The translations under genes and the position numbers were made by a program. Below are positions 24,566-36,644 of a stretch of DNA of 64,000 nucleotides, in pieces (position 1 is the first letter of the stretch; every line of letters begins with the position of its first letter). This DNA comes from Lathyrus oleraceus (taxonomy: Eukaryota; Streptophyta; Magnoliopsida; Fabales; Fabaceae): NCBI RefSeq assembly GCF_024323335.1, contig NC_066580.1:89900547-89964546 (forward strand), given 5' to 3'. The notes under the pieces are model-generated. The model was not told the origin of the DNA. It did not search any database and worked only from the letters and a program-made list of their open reading frames with translations.

Positions 24566-27500
24566 GTCAGGAACTTTAGTTAGAGGCGGCGGGAGTATCT
24601 TGAATTAAAAATATGTCTTACTCTTTTTGTGCTGATGAGTTTGGAGAGAAAGCCCGCTCTGAAATTTTGTTCCCTATGCACATACATTATTTCAAAAGCT
24701 TTGAGTCAGGGCTCTTTCGCCAAGTATTTCCTAGTGATTTGATTTTTCACCAATTGGGAATCGATAATGGCCTTCAGATTCAAATAGCTCGTCTCAAGGG
24801 CGAGGATTATGCCGACGATGAGGGCTTCATACTAAGCCTGATTGTTGATAGCCTTGGATTCAAACTTCAACAATTTCTCAATTAATGGGTTGTTCGTTCC
24901 TTCCAGCACTATCTTGACACTGCTTCCCTTTAAGTTAGACGCATCATCTACAGACAACGTCCGTATGTGGGGAGCCTCGTCGCCAACTAACGAGCTTAAT
25001 TCAACCAAGAAATCAGACAATACATGTGACTTGATATTTCCTTTAGGTATAGACTAGATATGGTAATGTGCATATCCAATACAGGTATTTCTTGCTAGAT
25101 TTGGTTTCTCAAGTCGATTGGGGTAGTTAGTTTTTATCATTACTCGATGCCCATGAACGTCATGTATGAGTTTTCTTACATTTATCACAGCTTCTAGAGC
25201 AAGTCTTTCAATCTTCTGATATCGGGTCTCAGCGCCCTTAAACTCTTTACTCACAATATAGACAGGACGATGAGCTTTACCTGTCTCTTGGACAAGCACC
25301 GAACTCATCGCCTGATCAATAACTGACAAATAGAGGAAGGGGGTGAACCTTCTATTAAGCATGTCAAGATGGATGGTGTAACACCCTGAATTCAATTAAA
25401 TTTAGTTGTATTTTATTTTATTATTTGAGTGATTTAATATGTTTTTTATTATTATTTGGTGAATATATGTCATATGTGGCATTAGTGGGTATGTTGTTGG
25501 AAGTTAGGAGGGTGGTAGAAATTAATTACAATTTTTAATTAATTTTAAAATGATTAAAAATACAGAATAATAAATAAAATAATATAAATAATGATATTTT
25601 GGTGAAAATTATAAAATTTAGAAAAATAAGGGAAATTAGAGATGAGAAGGGTAAAAGTGGAATAACCAAAATAGTGGAATTAGGTTTAAATTTAAAAAGA
25701 AAAGTGTGAGGGTTGAGGAGTTTACTGATACGTAGAAGTTGTATTGAGAAAAAAAGGAAAGAGGCAAAGTGAGAAAAAGGAAGAACAATGGATTTTTTGG
25801 GGAAAAGATCACCATAGCTAGAGCTTGAGAAATTGCTGGAAATTCAGGTAAGGGGGAAACTATCCTAATAAAGGTGTTATTGCATGAGGGATAGAGAGAG
25901 ATCCTCACCCTCCTATAGATTTTGTCATCTTTTTCACCATTGTCGAGATTTATGTGTTTTTGGATGGAATTATGTGTAATAAATTATGTTTGTTGTGAAA
26001 TATATGCAATTCATATTCCGTTTATATTGAAAAAATATGCATGATGTGACTATGTGCATCTAAATGTGGTAGTTGTTGTTGGTGTGTTTTGGTTTTTTGA
26101 ACATAAGATTAGATTCATGGTTAATTGATTATTGATGATAATGATACTTGAGGAAGTACAGCTTAAATCAATGGTATATGTGATACGTTATGATAATTCA
26201 CGTTTAAAATTATATTGGGATAGATTTAGGTTGAAAAAATTAGGCTTATAAGTCGAATTCTTGTGAAAATTTAGCAGAACAACGCTGCAGACTGATTTAA
26301 TTCGAATCATGGGATTACACTATAAAATTTCATTCGAATCATAGACTCTTGGTGGCCTCTGCCTGATTTGATACGAATCACAGATTACACATGATTCGAA
26401 TCATGAAGGCATATTTTGTTCAAAATATTGTTTTCATCATAACTTGAGTTTCGCGACTCCGTTTGAGACGCGGTTCGAAGGGTTGGGTAGCTAGCGTGAA
26501 ATAATATGTTATTATGGTTAAATAGAGGTTTAATATATGCATGAAAATATGAAGAGTGTGTTTACTTGTGATAAGTCTTACGAGACGAATATTGAATAAT
26601 CATGTAATCGTGAATTGATGGTTGTCATGTGTTGAGTTTGTGACATTAGAATGTTCTGAGTGAAGGGTGTTATGTGTTTATGAAAATCATGGAAATTTTT
26701 GGTGATAAAATATCATGATAAGTTTAATAAGGTGTGAATTATAATTATGTGTATGAGTTGTGAATTGTCAGTATAATTATGTGTTGATGAATATAGTTAT
26801 ATGTTTCAGAATCTTTGTATAATTATATGATGAGTTAAAATTACATGTTATTGATGTGATATGTGATGTGGTTTTATAATGTCCTGCGAATATAATTATA
26901 TGTGTTTGTGTTCAAGTGAGTAGTTCTGAAGTGGGGACTACTGTCATACCCCAATTTTGTCCGGACATTTCAAACTTCCATGCATCCAAATTTACTTTGC
27001 TTTGCTTGGAATAAATTTTTGGTTATACAGACAGGCCGGTTGAATCAATTTTCAAATGTACGTAAAATTAGTGAGCGAAAATTTTCGAGAACGGGCTTGA
27101 AATTGTCAATTTTATTGATCTATGATTCGCGTAGTTTAACCCGGTGTGCTCGTTTAATTTTTTCGACTCCATTTTCGGTCGCATTTTGATCAGCCTTGGC
27201 CTCTTCAACCGGTCGTTTTTTACTTTAAAATTTGATATTTTCTTGTCTGTTTTCTAGAAGTTTATTTTGTATAAATCATTGTAATGTATTCATTTTAATT
27301 TTTCAAGCATTTTCACGCCTAATTTTTATTTATATATAATCCTTTTATCATAAAGTTGATTTTTTTTCGCTCCCCCGAGTCGATGTTGTTGTCTTTATTT
27401 TCTCAATCCCCGAGTTTATTTTTTCACGACCCTCAAGTCGATGTTGTCTTTATTTTCTCAACCCCGAGTTGATTTGTTCTCGACCCCCCGAGTCGATGTT

Positions 27501-27851
27501 GTCATTTTATTTTCTCAACCCTCGAGTTGGTATGTTCTCGACCCCTGAGTCGATGTCGATGTCGTTGTCTTTATTTCCTCGACCCCGAGTCGATGTCTTT
27601 ATCTTTATTTTATTAACCCCCGAGTTGATATGTTTTCGACCCCTGAACTGATATCATTATATTTATTTCCTCGACCCCTTATTCGATGTCTTTGTCTTTA
27701 TTTTTTCAACCCCCAAGTTGATATGTTCTCGACCCTCGAGTCGATGTAGTTGTCTTTATTTCCTCAACCCCCGAGTTGATATCTCTGCCTTTATTTTCTC
27801 AACCCTCAAGTTGATATGTTGTCTTTATTTTCTCAACCCCCATTTAATATT
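24566..27851. repeat. Array unit 7 (mosaic)
   Basis: 3286 bp transitional unit. It has core-type GCCCGCTCTG, ACTCGATGC and GAGTCGATGTCTTT, but right-type GTTAGTTTT, GTGATACG, CGTTTAAAAT and GAAGAGTGTG. The types alternate along the unit, as expected from gene conversion. Private ACGAATCACAG replaces one TTCGAATC palindrome. Confidence 0.97.
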
Positions 27852-30800
27852 GTCAGGAACTTTAGTTAGAGGCGGCGGGAGTATCTTGAATTAAAAATAT
27901 GTCTTACTCTTTTTGTGCTGATGAGTTTGGAGAGAAAGCCCGCTTTGAAATTTTGTTCCCTATGCACATACATTATTTCAAAAGCTTTGAGTCAGGGCTC
28001 TTTCGCCAAGTATTTCCTAGTGATTTGATTTTTCACCAATTGGGAATCGATAATGGCCTTCAGATTCAAATAGCTCGTCTCAAGGGCGAGGATTATGCCG
28101 ACGATGAGGGCTTCATACTAAGCCTGATTGTTGATAGCCTTGGATTCAAACTTCAACAATTTCTCAATTAATGGGTTGTTCGTTCCTTCCAGCACTATCT
28201 TGACACTGCTTCCCTTTAAGTTAGACGCATCATCTACAGACAACGTCCGTATGTGGGGAGCCTCGTCGCCAACTAACGAGCTTAATTCAACCAAGAAATC
28301 AGACAATACATGTGACTTGATATTTCCTTTAGGTATAGACTAGATATGGTAATGTGCATATCCAATACAGGTATTTCTTGCTAGATTTGGTTTCTCAAGT
28401 CGATTGGGGTAGTTAGTTTTTATCATTACTTGATGCCCATGAACGTCATGTATGAGTTTTCTTACATTTATCACAGCTTCTAGAGCAAGTCTTTCAATCT
28501 TCTGATATCGGGTCTCAGCGCCCTTAAACTCTTTACTCACAATATAGACAGGACGATGAGCTTTACCTGTCTCTTGGACAAGCACCGAACTCATCGCCTG
28601 ATCAATAACTGACAAATAGAGGAAGGGGGTGAACCTTCTATTAAGCATGTCAAGATGGATGGTGTAACACCCTGAATTCAATTAAATTTAGTTGTATTTT
28701 ATTTTATTATTTGAGTGATTTAATATGTTTTTTATTATTATTTGGTGAATATATGTCATATGTGGCATTAGTGGGTATGTTGTTGGAAGTTAGGAGGGTG
28801 GTAGAAATTAATTACAATTTTTAATTAATTTTAAAATGATTAAAAATACAGAATAATAAATAAAATAATATAAATAATGATATTTTGGTGAAAATTATAA
28901 AATTTAGGAAAATAAGGGAAATTAGAGATGAGAAGGGTAAAAGTGGAATAACCAAAATAGTGGAATTAGGTTTAAATTTAAAAAGAAAAGTGTGAGGTTG
29001 AGGGAGTTTACTGATACGTAGAAGTTGTATTGAGAAAAAAAGGAAAGAGGCAAAGTGAGAAAAAGGAAGAACAATGGATTTTTTGGGGAAAAGATCACCA
29101 TAGCTAGAGCTTGAGTAATTGCTGGAAATTCAGGTAAGGGGGAAACTATCCTAATAAAGGTGTTATTGCATGAGGGATAGAGAGAGATCCTCACCCTCCT
29201 ATAGATTTTGTCATCTTTTTCACCATTGTCGAGATTTATGTGTTTTTGGATGGAATTATGTGTAATAAATTATGTTTGTTGTGAAATATATGCAATTCAT
29301 ATTCCGTTTATATTGAAAAAATATGCATGATGTGACTATGTGCATCAAATGTGGTAGTTGTTGTTGGTGTGTTTTGGTTTTTTGAACATAAGATTAGATT
29401 CATGGTTAATTGATTATTGATGATAATGATACTTGAGGAAGTACAACTTAAATCAATGGTATATGTGATACGTTATGATAATTCACGTTTAAAATTATAT
29501 TGGGATAGATTTAGGTTGAAAAAATTAGGCTTATAAGTCGAATTCTTGTGAAAATTTAGCAGAAAAACGTTGCAGACTGATTTAATTCGAATCATGGGAT
29601 TACACTATAAAATTTTATTCGAATCATAGACTCTTGGTGGCCTCTGCCTGATTTGATTCGAATCACAGATTACACATGATTCGAATCATGAAGGCATATT
29701 TTGTTCAAAATATTGTTTTCATCATAACTTGAGTTTCGCGACTCCGTTTGAGACGCGGTTCGAAGGGTTGGGTAGCTAGCGTGAAATAATATGTTATTAT
29801 GGTTAAATAGAGGTTTAATATATGCATGAAAATATGAAGAGTGTGTTTACTTGTGATAAGTCTTACGAGACGAATATTGAATAATCATGTAATCGTGAAT
29901 TGATGGTTGTCATGTGTTGAGTTTGTGACATTAGAATGTTCTGAGTGAAGGGTGTTATGTGTTTATGAAAATCATGGAAATTTTTGGTGATAAAATATCA
30001 TGATAAGTTTAATAAGGTGTGAATTATAATTATGTGTATGAGTTGTGAATTGTCAGTATAATTATGTGTTGATGAATATAGTTATATGTTTCAGAATCAT
30101 TGTATAATTATATGATGAGTTAAAATTACATGTTATTGATGTGATATGTGATGTGGTTTTATAATGTCCTGCGAATATAATTATATGTGTTTGTGTTCAA
30201 GTGAGTAGTTCTGAAGTGGGGACTACTGTCATACCCCAATTTTGTCCGGACATTTCAAACTTCCATGCATCCAAATTTACTTTGCTTTGCTTGGAATAAA
30301 TTTTTGGTTATACAGACAGGCCGGTTGAATCAATTTTCAAATGTACGTAAAATTAGTGAGCGAAAATTTTCGACAACGGGCTTGAAATTGTCAATTTTAT
30401 TGATCTATGATTCGCGTAGTTTAACCCGGTGTGCTCGTTTAATTTTTTCGACTCCATTTCCGATCGCATTTTGATCAGCCTTGGCCTCTTCAACCGGTCG
30501 TTTTTTACTTTAAAATTTGATATTTTCTTGTCTGTTTTCTAGAAGTTTATTTTGTATAAATCATTGTAATGTATTCATTTTAATTTTTCAAGCATTTTCA
30601 TGCCTAATTTTTATTTATATATAATCCTTTTATCATAAAGTTGATTTTTTTCGCTCCCCCGAGTCGATGTTGTTGTCTTTATTTTCTCAATCCCCGAGTT
30701 TATTTTTTCACGACCCTCAAGTCGATGTTGTCTTTATTTTCTCAACCCCGAGTTGATTTGTTCTCGACCCCCCGAGTCAATGTTGTCATTTTATTTTCTC

Positions 30801-31135
30801 AACCCTCGAGTTGGTATGTTCTCGACCCCTGAGTCGATGTCGATGTCGTTGTCTTTATTTCCTCGACCCCGAGCCGATGTCTTTATCTTTATTTTATTAA
30901 CCCCCGAGTTGATATGTTTTCGACCCCTGAACTGATATCATTATATTTATTTCCTCGACCCCTTATTCGATGTCTTTGTCTTTATTTTTTCAACCCCCAA
31001 GTTGATATGTTCTCGACCCTCGAGTCGATGTAGTTGTCTTTATTTCCTCAACCCCCGAGTTGATATCTCTGCCTTTATTTTCTCAACCCTCAAGTTGATA
31101 TGTTGTCTTTATTTTCTCAACCCTCATTTAATATT
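27852..31135. repeat. Array unit 8
   Basis: 3284 bp right-type unit: GCCCGCTTTG, GTGATACG, CGTTTAAAAT, GAGCCGATG. It also has GTACAACTTA and GAGTCAATG as in unit 2. Several private 1 bp losses account for the shorter length. Confidence 0.97.
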
Positions 31136-34100
31136 GTCAGGAACTTTAGTTAGAGGCGGCGGGAGTATCTTGAATTAAAAATATGTCTTACTCTTTTTGT
31201 GCTGATGAGTTTGGAGAGAAAGCCCGCTTTGAAATTTTGTTCCCTATGCACATACATTATTTCAAAAGCTTTGAGTCAGGGCTCTTTCGCCAAGTATTTC
31301 CTAGTGATTTGATTTTTCACCAATTGGGAATCGATAATGGCCTTCAGATTCAAATAGCTCGTCTCAAGGGCGAGGATTATGCCGACGATGAGGGCTTCAT
31401 ACTAAGCCTGATTGTTGATAGCCTTGGATTCAAACTTCAACAATTTCTCAATTAATGGGTTGTTCGTTCCTTCCAGCACTATCTTGACACTGCTTCCCTT
31501 TAAGTTAGACGCATCATCTACAGACAACGTCCGTATGTGGGGAGCCTCGTCGCCAACTAACGAGCTTAATTCAACCAAGAAATCAGACAATACATGTGAC
31601 TTGATATTTCCTTTAGGTATAGACTAGATATGGTAATGTGCATATCCAATACAGGTATTTCTTGCTAGATTTGGTTTCTCAAGTCGATTGGGGTAGTTAG
31701 TTTTTATCATTACTTGATGCCCATGAACGTCATGTATGAGTTTTCTTACATTTATCACAGCTTCTAGAGCAAGTCTTTCAATCTTCTGATATCGGGTCTC
31801 AGCGCCCTTAAACTCTTTACTCACAATATAGACAGGACGATGAGCTTTACCTGTCTCTTGGACAAGCACCGAACTCATCGCCTGATCAATAACTGACAAA
31901 TAGAGGAAGGGGGTGAACCTTCTATTAAGCATGTCAAGATGGATGGTGTAACACCCTGAATTCAATTAAATTTAGTTGTATTTTATTTTATTATTTGAGT
32001 GATTTAATATGTTTTTTATTATTATTTGGTGAATATATGTCATATGTGGCATTAGTGGGTATGTTGTTGGAAGTTAGGAGGGTGGTAGAAATTAATTACA
32101 ATTTTTAATTAATTTTAAAATGATTAAAAATACAGAATAATAAATAAAATAATATAAATAATGATATTTTGGTGAAAATTATAAAATTTAGGAAAATAAG
32201 GGAAATTAGAGATGAGAAGGGTAAAAGTGGAATAACCAAAATAGTGGAATTAGGTTTAAATTTAAAAAGAAAAGTGTGAGGTTGAGGGAGTTTACTGATA
32301 CGTGGAAGTTGTATTGAGAAAAAAAGGAAAGAGGCAAAGTGAGAAAAAGGAAGAACAATGGATTTTTTGGGGAAAAGATCACCATAGCTAGAGCTTGAGT
32401 AATTGCTGGAAATTCAGGTAAGGGGGAAACTATCCTAATAAAGGTGTTATTGCATGAGGGATAGAGAGAGATCCTCACCCTCCTATAGATTTTGTCATCT
32501 TTTTCACCATTGTCGAGATTTATGTGTTTTTGGATGGAATTATGTGTAATAAATTATGTTTGTTGTGAAATATATGCAATTCATATTCCGTTTATATTGA
32601 AAAAATATGCATGATGTGACTATGTGCATCTAAATGTGGTAGTTGTTGTTGGTGTGTTTTGGTTTTTTCAACATAAGATTAGATTCATGGTTAATTGATT
32701 ATTGATGATAATGATACTTGAGGAAGTACAGCTTAAATCAATGGTATATGTGATACGTTATGATAATTCACGTTTAAAATTATATTGGGATAGATTTAGG
32801 TTGAAAAAATTAGGCTTATAAGTCGAATTCTTGTGAAAATTTAGCAGAAAAACGCTGCAGACTGATTTAATTCGAATCATGGGATTACACTATAAAATTT
32901 TATTTGAATCATAGACTCTTGGTGGCCTCTGCCTGATTTGATTCGAATCACAGATTACACATGATTCGAATCATGAAGGCATATTTTGTTCAAAATATTG
33001 TTTTCATCATAACTTGAGTTTCGCGACTCCGTTTGAGACGCGGTTCGAAGGGTTGGGTAGCTAGCGTGAAATAATATGTTATTATGGTTAAATAGAGGTT
33101 TAATATATGCATGAAAATATGAAGAGTGTGTTTACTTGTGATAAGTCTTACGAGACGAATATTGAATAATCATGTAATCGTGAATTGATGGTTGTCATGT
33201 GTTGAGTTTGTGACATTAGAATGTTCTGAGTGAAGGGTGTTATGTGTTTATGAAAATCATGGAAATTTTTGGTGATAAAATATCATGATAAGTTTAATAA
33301 GGTGTGAATTATAATTATGTGTATGAGTTGTGAATTGTCAGTATAATTATGTGTTGATGAATATAGTTATATGTTTCAGAATCTTTGTATAATTATATGA
33401 TGAGTTAAAATTACATGTTATTGATGTGATATGTGATGTGGTTTTATAATGTCCTGCGTATATAATTATATGTGTTTGTGTTCAAGTGAGTAGTTCTGAA
33501 GTGGGGACTACTGTCATACCCCAATTTTGTCCGGACATTTCAAACTTCCATGCATCCAAATTTACTTTGCTTTGCTTGGAATAAATTTTTGGTTATACAG
33601 ACAGGCCGGTTGAATCAATTTTCAAATGTACGTAAAATTAGTGAGCGAAAATTTTCGAGAACGGGCTTGAAATTGTCAATTTTATTGATCTATGATTCGC
33701 GTAGTTTAACCCGGTGTGCTCGTTTAATTTTTTTCGACTCCATTTCCGGTCGCATTTTGATCAACCTTGGCCTCTTCAACCGGTCGTTTTTTACTTTAAA
33801 ATTTGATATTTTCTTGTCTGTTTTCTAGAAGTTTATTTTGTATAAATCATTGTAATGTATTCATTTTAATTTTTCAAGCATTTCACGCCTAATTTTTATT
33901 TATATATAATCCTTTTATCATAAAGTTGATTTTTTTTCGCTCCCCCGAGTCGATGTTGTTGTCTTTATTTTCTCAATCCCCGAGTTTATTTTTTCACGAC
34001 CCTTAAGTCGATGTTGTCTTTATTTTCTCAACCCCGAGTTGATTTGTTCTCGACCCCCCGAGTCGATGTTGTCATTTTATTTTCTCAACCCTCGAGTTGG

Positions 34101-34423
34101 TATGTTCTCGACCCCTGAGTCGATGTCGATGTCGTTGTCTTTATTTCCTCGACCCCGAGCCGATGTCTTTATCTTTATTTTATTAACCCCCGAGTTGATA
34201 TGTTTTCGACCCCTGAACTGATATCATTATATTTATTTCCTCGACCCCTTATTCGATGTCTTTGTCTTTATTTTTTCAACCCCTAAGTTGATATGTTCTC
34301 GACCCTCGAGTCGATGTAGTTGTCTTTATTTCCTCAACCCCCGAGTTGATATCTCTGCCTTTATTTTCTCAACCCTCAAGTTGATATGTTGTCTTTATTT
34401 TCTCAACCCCCATTTAATATTGT
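31136..34423. repeat. Array unit 9
   Basis: 3288 bp right-edge unit sharing GCCCGCTTTG and GAGCCGATG with unit 8. Its right end continues without a break into single-copy minisatellite, marking the original right edge of the duplicated segment. Confidence 0.97.
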
Positions 34424-34958
34424 TACCTTCATGTTTTTGGTATGTTCTCGACCCTCGATTTGATATGTTGTCTTTATTTTCTCGACCCCCGTTCAATATG
34501 GTTGCCTTTATATTTTTTGTATGTTCTCGACCCCCAAGTCGATGTTATCATTTTTATTTTCTCGACCCCCGAGTCGATGTTATCATTTTTATTTTCTCAA
34601 CCCCGAGTTGATTTATTCTCAACCTGAGTCGATGTCGTCTTTATTTCCTCAACATCTGAGTTGATTTGTTCTCAACCCCCAAGTTGATGTCTTGTCTTTA
34701 TTTTCGACCCCCGAGTTGACACCAATCATTGTTCTTTTATACTAAGTGTTAACCCCCGAGTTGATGTTGATCTTGTCTCCCATTACCGTTATTCATTTCC
34801 TAACTTCATTGCATTTCATATCTGTATTTCATCTTTGCATTTCATCTCTGCATTTCATGTCTTCCTTTTACGGCAAAATTTAGGATCTTTTCGTATTTAA
34901 TTATCTTCAACCAAGAATGTATGAATATTGTTGTTATTTATACCTTCAAGTTCAAGGT
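34424..34958. repeat. Single-copy continuation of minisatellite and 3'UTR-like DNA
   Basis: The CGACCCCCGAGTCGATG-type minisatellite continues to about 34,770 with longer and more diverged copies, then gives way to a short stretch with TTTCATCT/GCATTTCAT repeats. It represents the un-duplicated right flank of the array and leads into the purine tract before LTR-C. Confidence 0.7.
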
Positions 34959-34975
34959 AATAAAATAGGGGCATT
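34959..34975 (+). other. Polypurine tract-like site before LTR-C
   Basis: AATAAAATAGGGGCATT lies directly upstream of TGTCATACCCC. An A/G-rich tract with GGGG next to an LTR start is the expected second-strand primer site upstream of a 3' LTR. Confidence 0.55.
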
Positions 34976-36378
34976 TGTCATACCCCAATTTTGTCCGGGC
35001 ATTTCAAACTTTCATGCAACTGACTTTACTTTGCTTTACTTGGAACAAATTTTCAGTTATACAGATAGACTGGTTGAATCAATTTTCAAACGTACATAAA
35101 ATTAGCGGGGGGAAATTTCAAGATCGGGCTTACAATTGTCAATTTTATTGATCTACGTTTCACTTAGTTTAACCCGGTGTGTTCGTTTAATTTTTTTGAC
35201 TCCTTTTGCGGTCGCATTTTAATACGCCCGAGCCTCTTCAACCGAACATTTTTTTACTTTAAAATTTGATCTTTTTTTGTCTGTTTTCTAGAATTTTATT
35301 TCGCATAGGTTATTGTAATTCATTCATTTTAATTTTTCAAGCATTTCCGTGCCCAATTTTAATTTATTTTTAATCCTTTTACTTTTTCTTTTTTGTCAAA
35401 ATAATCAGCAAAATTAACTATAAGTAACTGAGTATTTAGTTTAGGTTTATGTTGTTTTGTTTTGTTTTCGATTTAATTACTAAACCTATTTTTCAAAATT
35501 CAAAAAAATAATAAGAGAAATAGAGGGAAAAAATATTTCCATCCAAGAGATGACATGTGGCGCCCTTTCGGCTAGTTCCCTTAATTTTGAAAAAGAATAC
35601 TGAAAAGGATAAGAAGGAAAAATGGTATGCTCACCAATCAATTGACAACACAATCCTCACACATCATGACCACTCATGTTTTAAACTCTCATGTAGCTGG
35701 TAATGATAAAGGTGGAATTGAAAATAAAATGACTCCCACTTGATAGGGACATGCGCAATACACTGCTCCTTCCCCTTTTTACGTTGACCTTTAACACACA
35801 AAAGGGGGACCATTACCCATACACCAAGCGGACACATGAAAGAGGAGGATAATACTCACTTTTGATTGGTTCACAACAAATTTTCTTTTTGAAAAAATCA
35901 TTTCCATCCTCTCTTTGGATGACACCTCACCCTCCATGATCACTGATAATTGGACACCCCACTACTAGTAAAAGAAAAGAAAAATAAATGGTTATATTGG
36001 AGAGGAAACAAGCCAAACGAGACAAAAAGATCAGACCATTTTTCTCTCAAAATACTCTCTCTCACATTCATGAAGAAAAGATTCCTTCCATACACATAAT
36101 AACAAGGGTATCACCTTAATTGATCCTCTCTCTTGATGACACATCACAACCTCTCTCATCTTGAAACTCTCTCTTCCCGTTGCAAAGAAAAAGCAGAAAA
36201 ATAATACTCTTTTTCTCATTGGTGAGACACAACACATTTCTCATGACCTTATATGATTTTTCTTCCTTTTGAGATAACTCACCATTTCTACAAAATCTCT
36301 ATCTCACCACCACCATATTCTCACAGCCAAAACCTTCATCTCTTTCCTACTCCGATCAAAACCGTAACCTCTCCTCCT

Positions 36379-36385
36379 TATAAAT
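36379..36385 (+). promoter_or_regulatory. Probable LTR-C TATA box
   Basis: TATAAAT in a C/T-rich context (CTCCTCCTTATAAATCCAAT), about 1.4 kb into LTR-C on its sense strand. Typical of an LTR U3/R promoter; not tested. Confidence 0.45.
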
Positions 36386-36644
36386 CCAATGCCACCATTC
36401 AAATCCAACACCTTCTCTCCACCTTAAACATTACTTAAACCATATCAACTTCTTTACATCATCGGTTGCAGCACCCGTGTTACCACCTCCGACTAACGAT
36501 CTATTTTACAATGATACATTTCACATTAACAATTCATGATAAGACCACAACGATTCAATGTCGTTACTTTTAAATCATATTTGAATCCAACTTTTGGTAG
36601 CCTTGTATGTGTTTGTGTTATGCGACATCGATTTGCATCCTTGT

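Larger units (their letters stand above)
4837..34423. repeat. Nine-copy tandem array of a 3.28-3.29 kb composite retroelement unit
   Basis: Nine direct, head-to-tail units start at 4837, 8126, 11414, 14702, 17990, 21278, 24566, 27852 and 31136, with lengths 3289, 3288, 3288, 3288, 3288, 3288, 3286, 3284 and 3288. Layout inside a unit (offsets from unit start): about 23-808 RNase H/aRNH remnant (minus), 811-2378 an LTR-like block starting TGTAACACCC, 2379-2790 the 5' end of a second LTR starting TGTCATACCCC, and about 2800-3288 a GTCGA-rich minisatellite. Each internal join reads AATATT/GTCAGGAAC. At the left edge the sequence before GTCAGGAAC is single-copy integrase debris; at the right edge AATATTGT runs on into single-copy minisatellite. 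So the unit arose in place from contiguous DNA. No unit has an intact gene. Confidence 0.97.

Noticed and set aside
4837..34423. Ribosomal DNA or 5S array
   Set aside because: Unit contents are retroelement domains and LTR pieces; no rRNA sequence is recognised.
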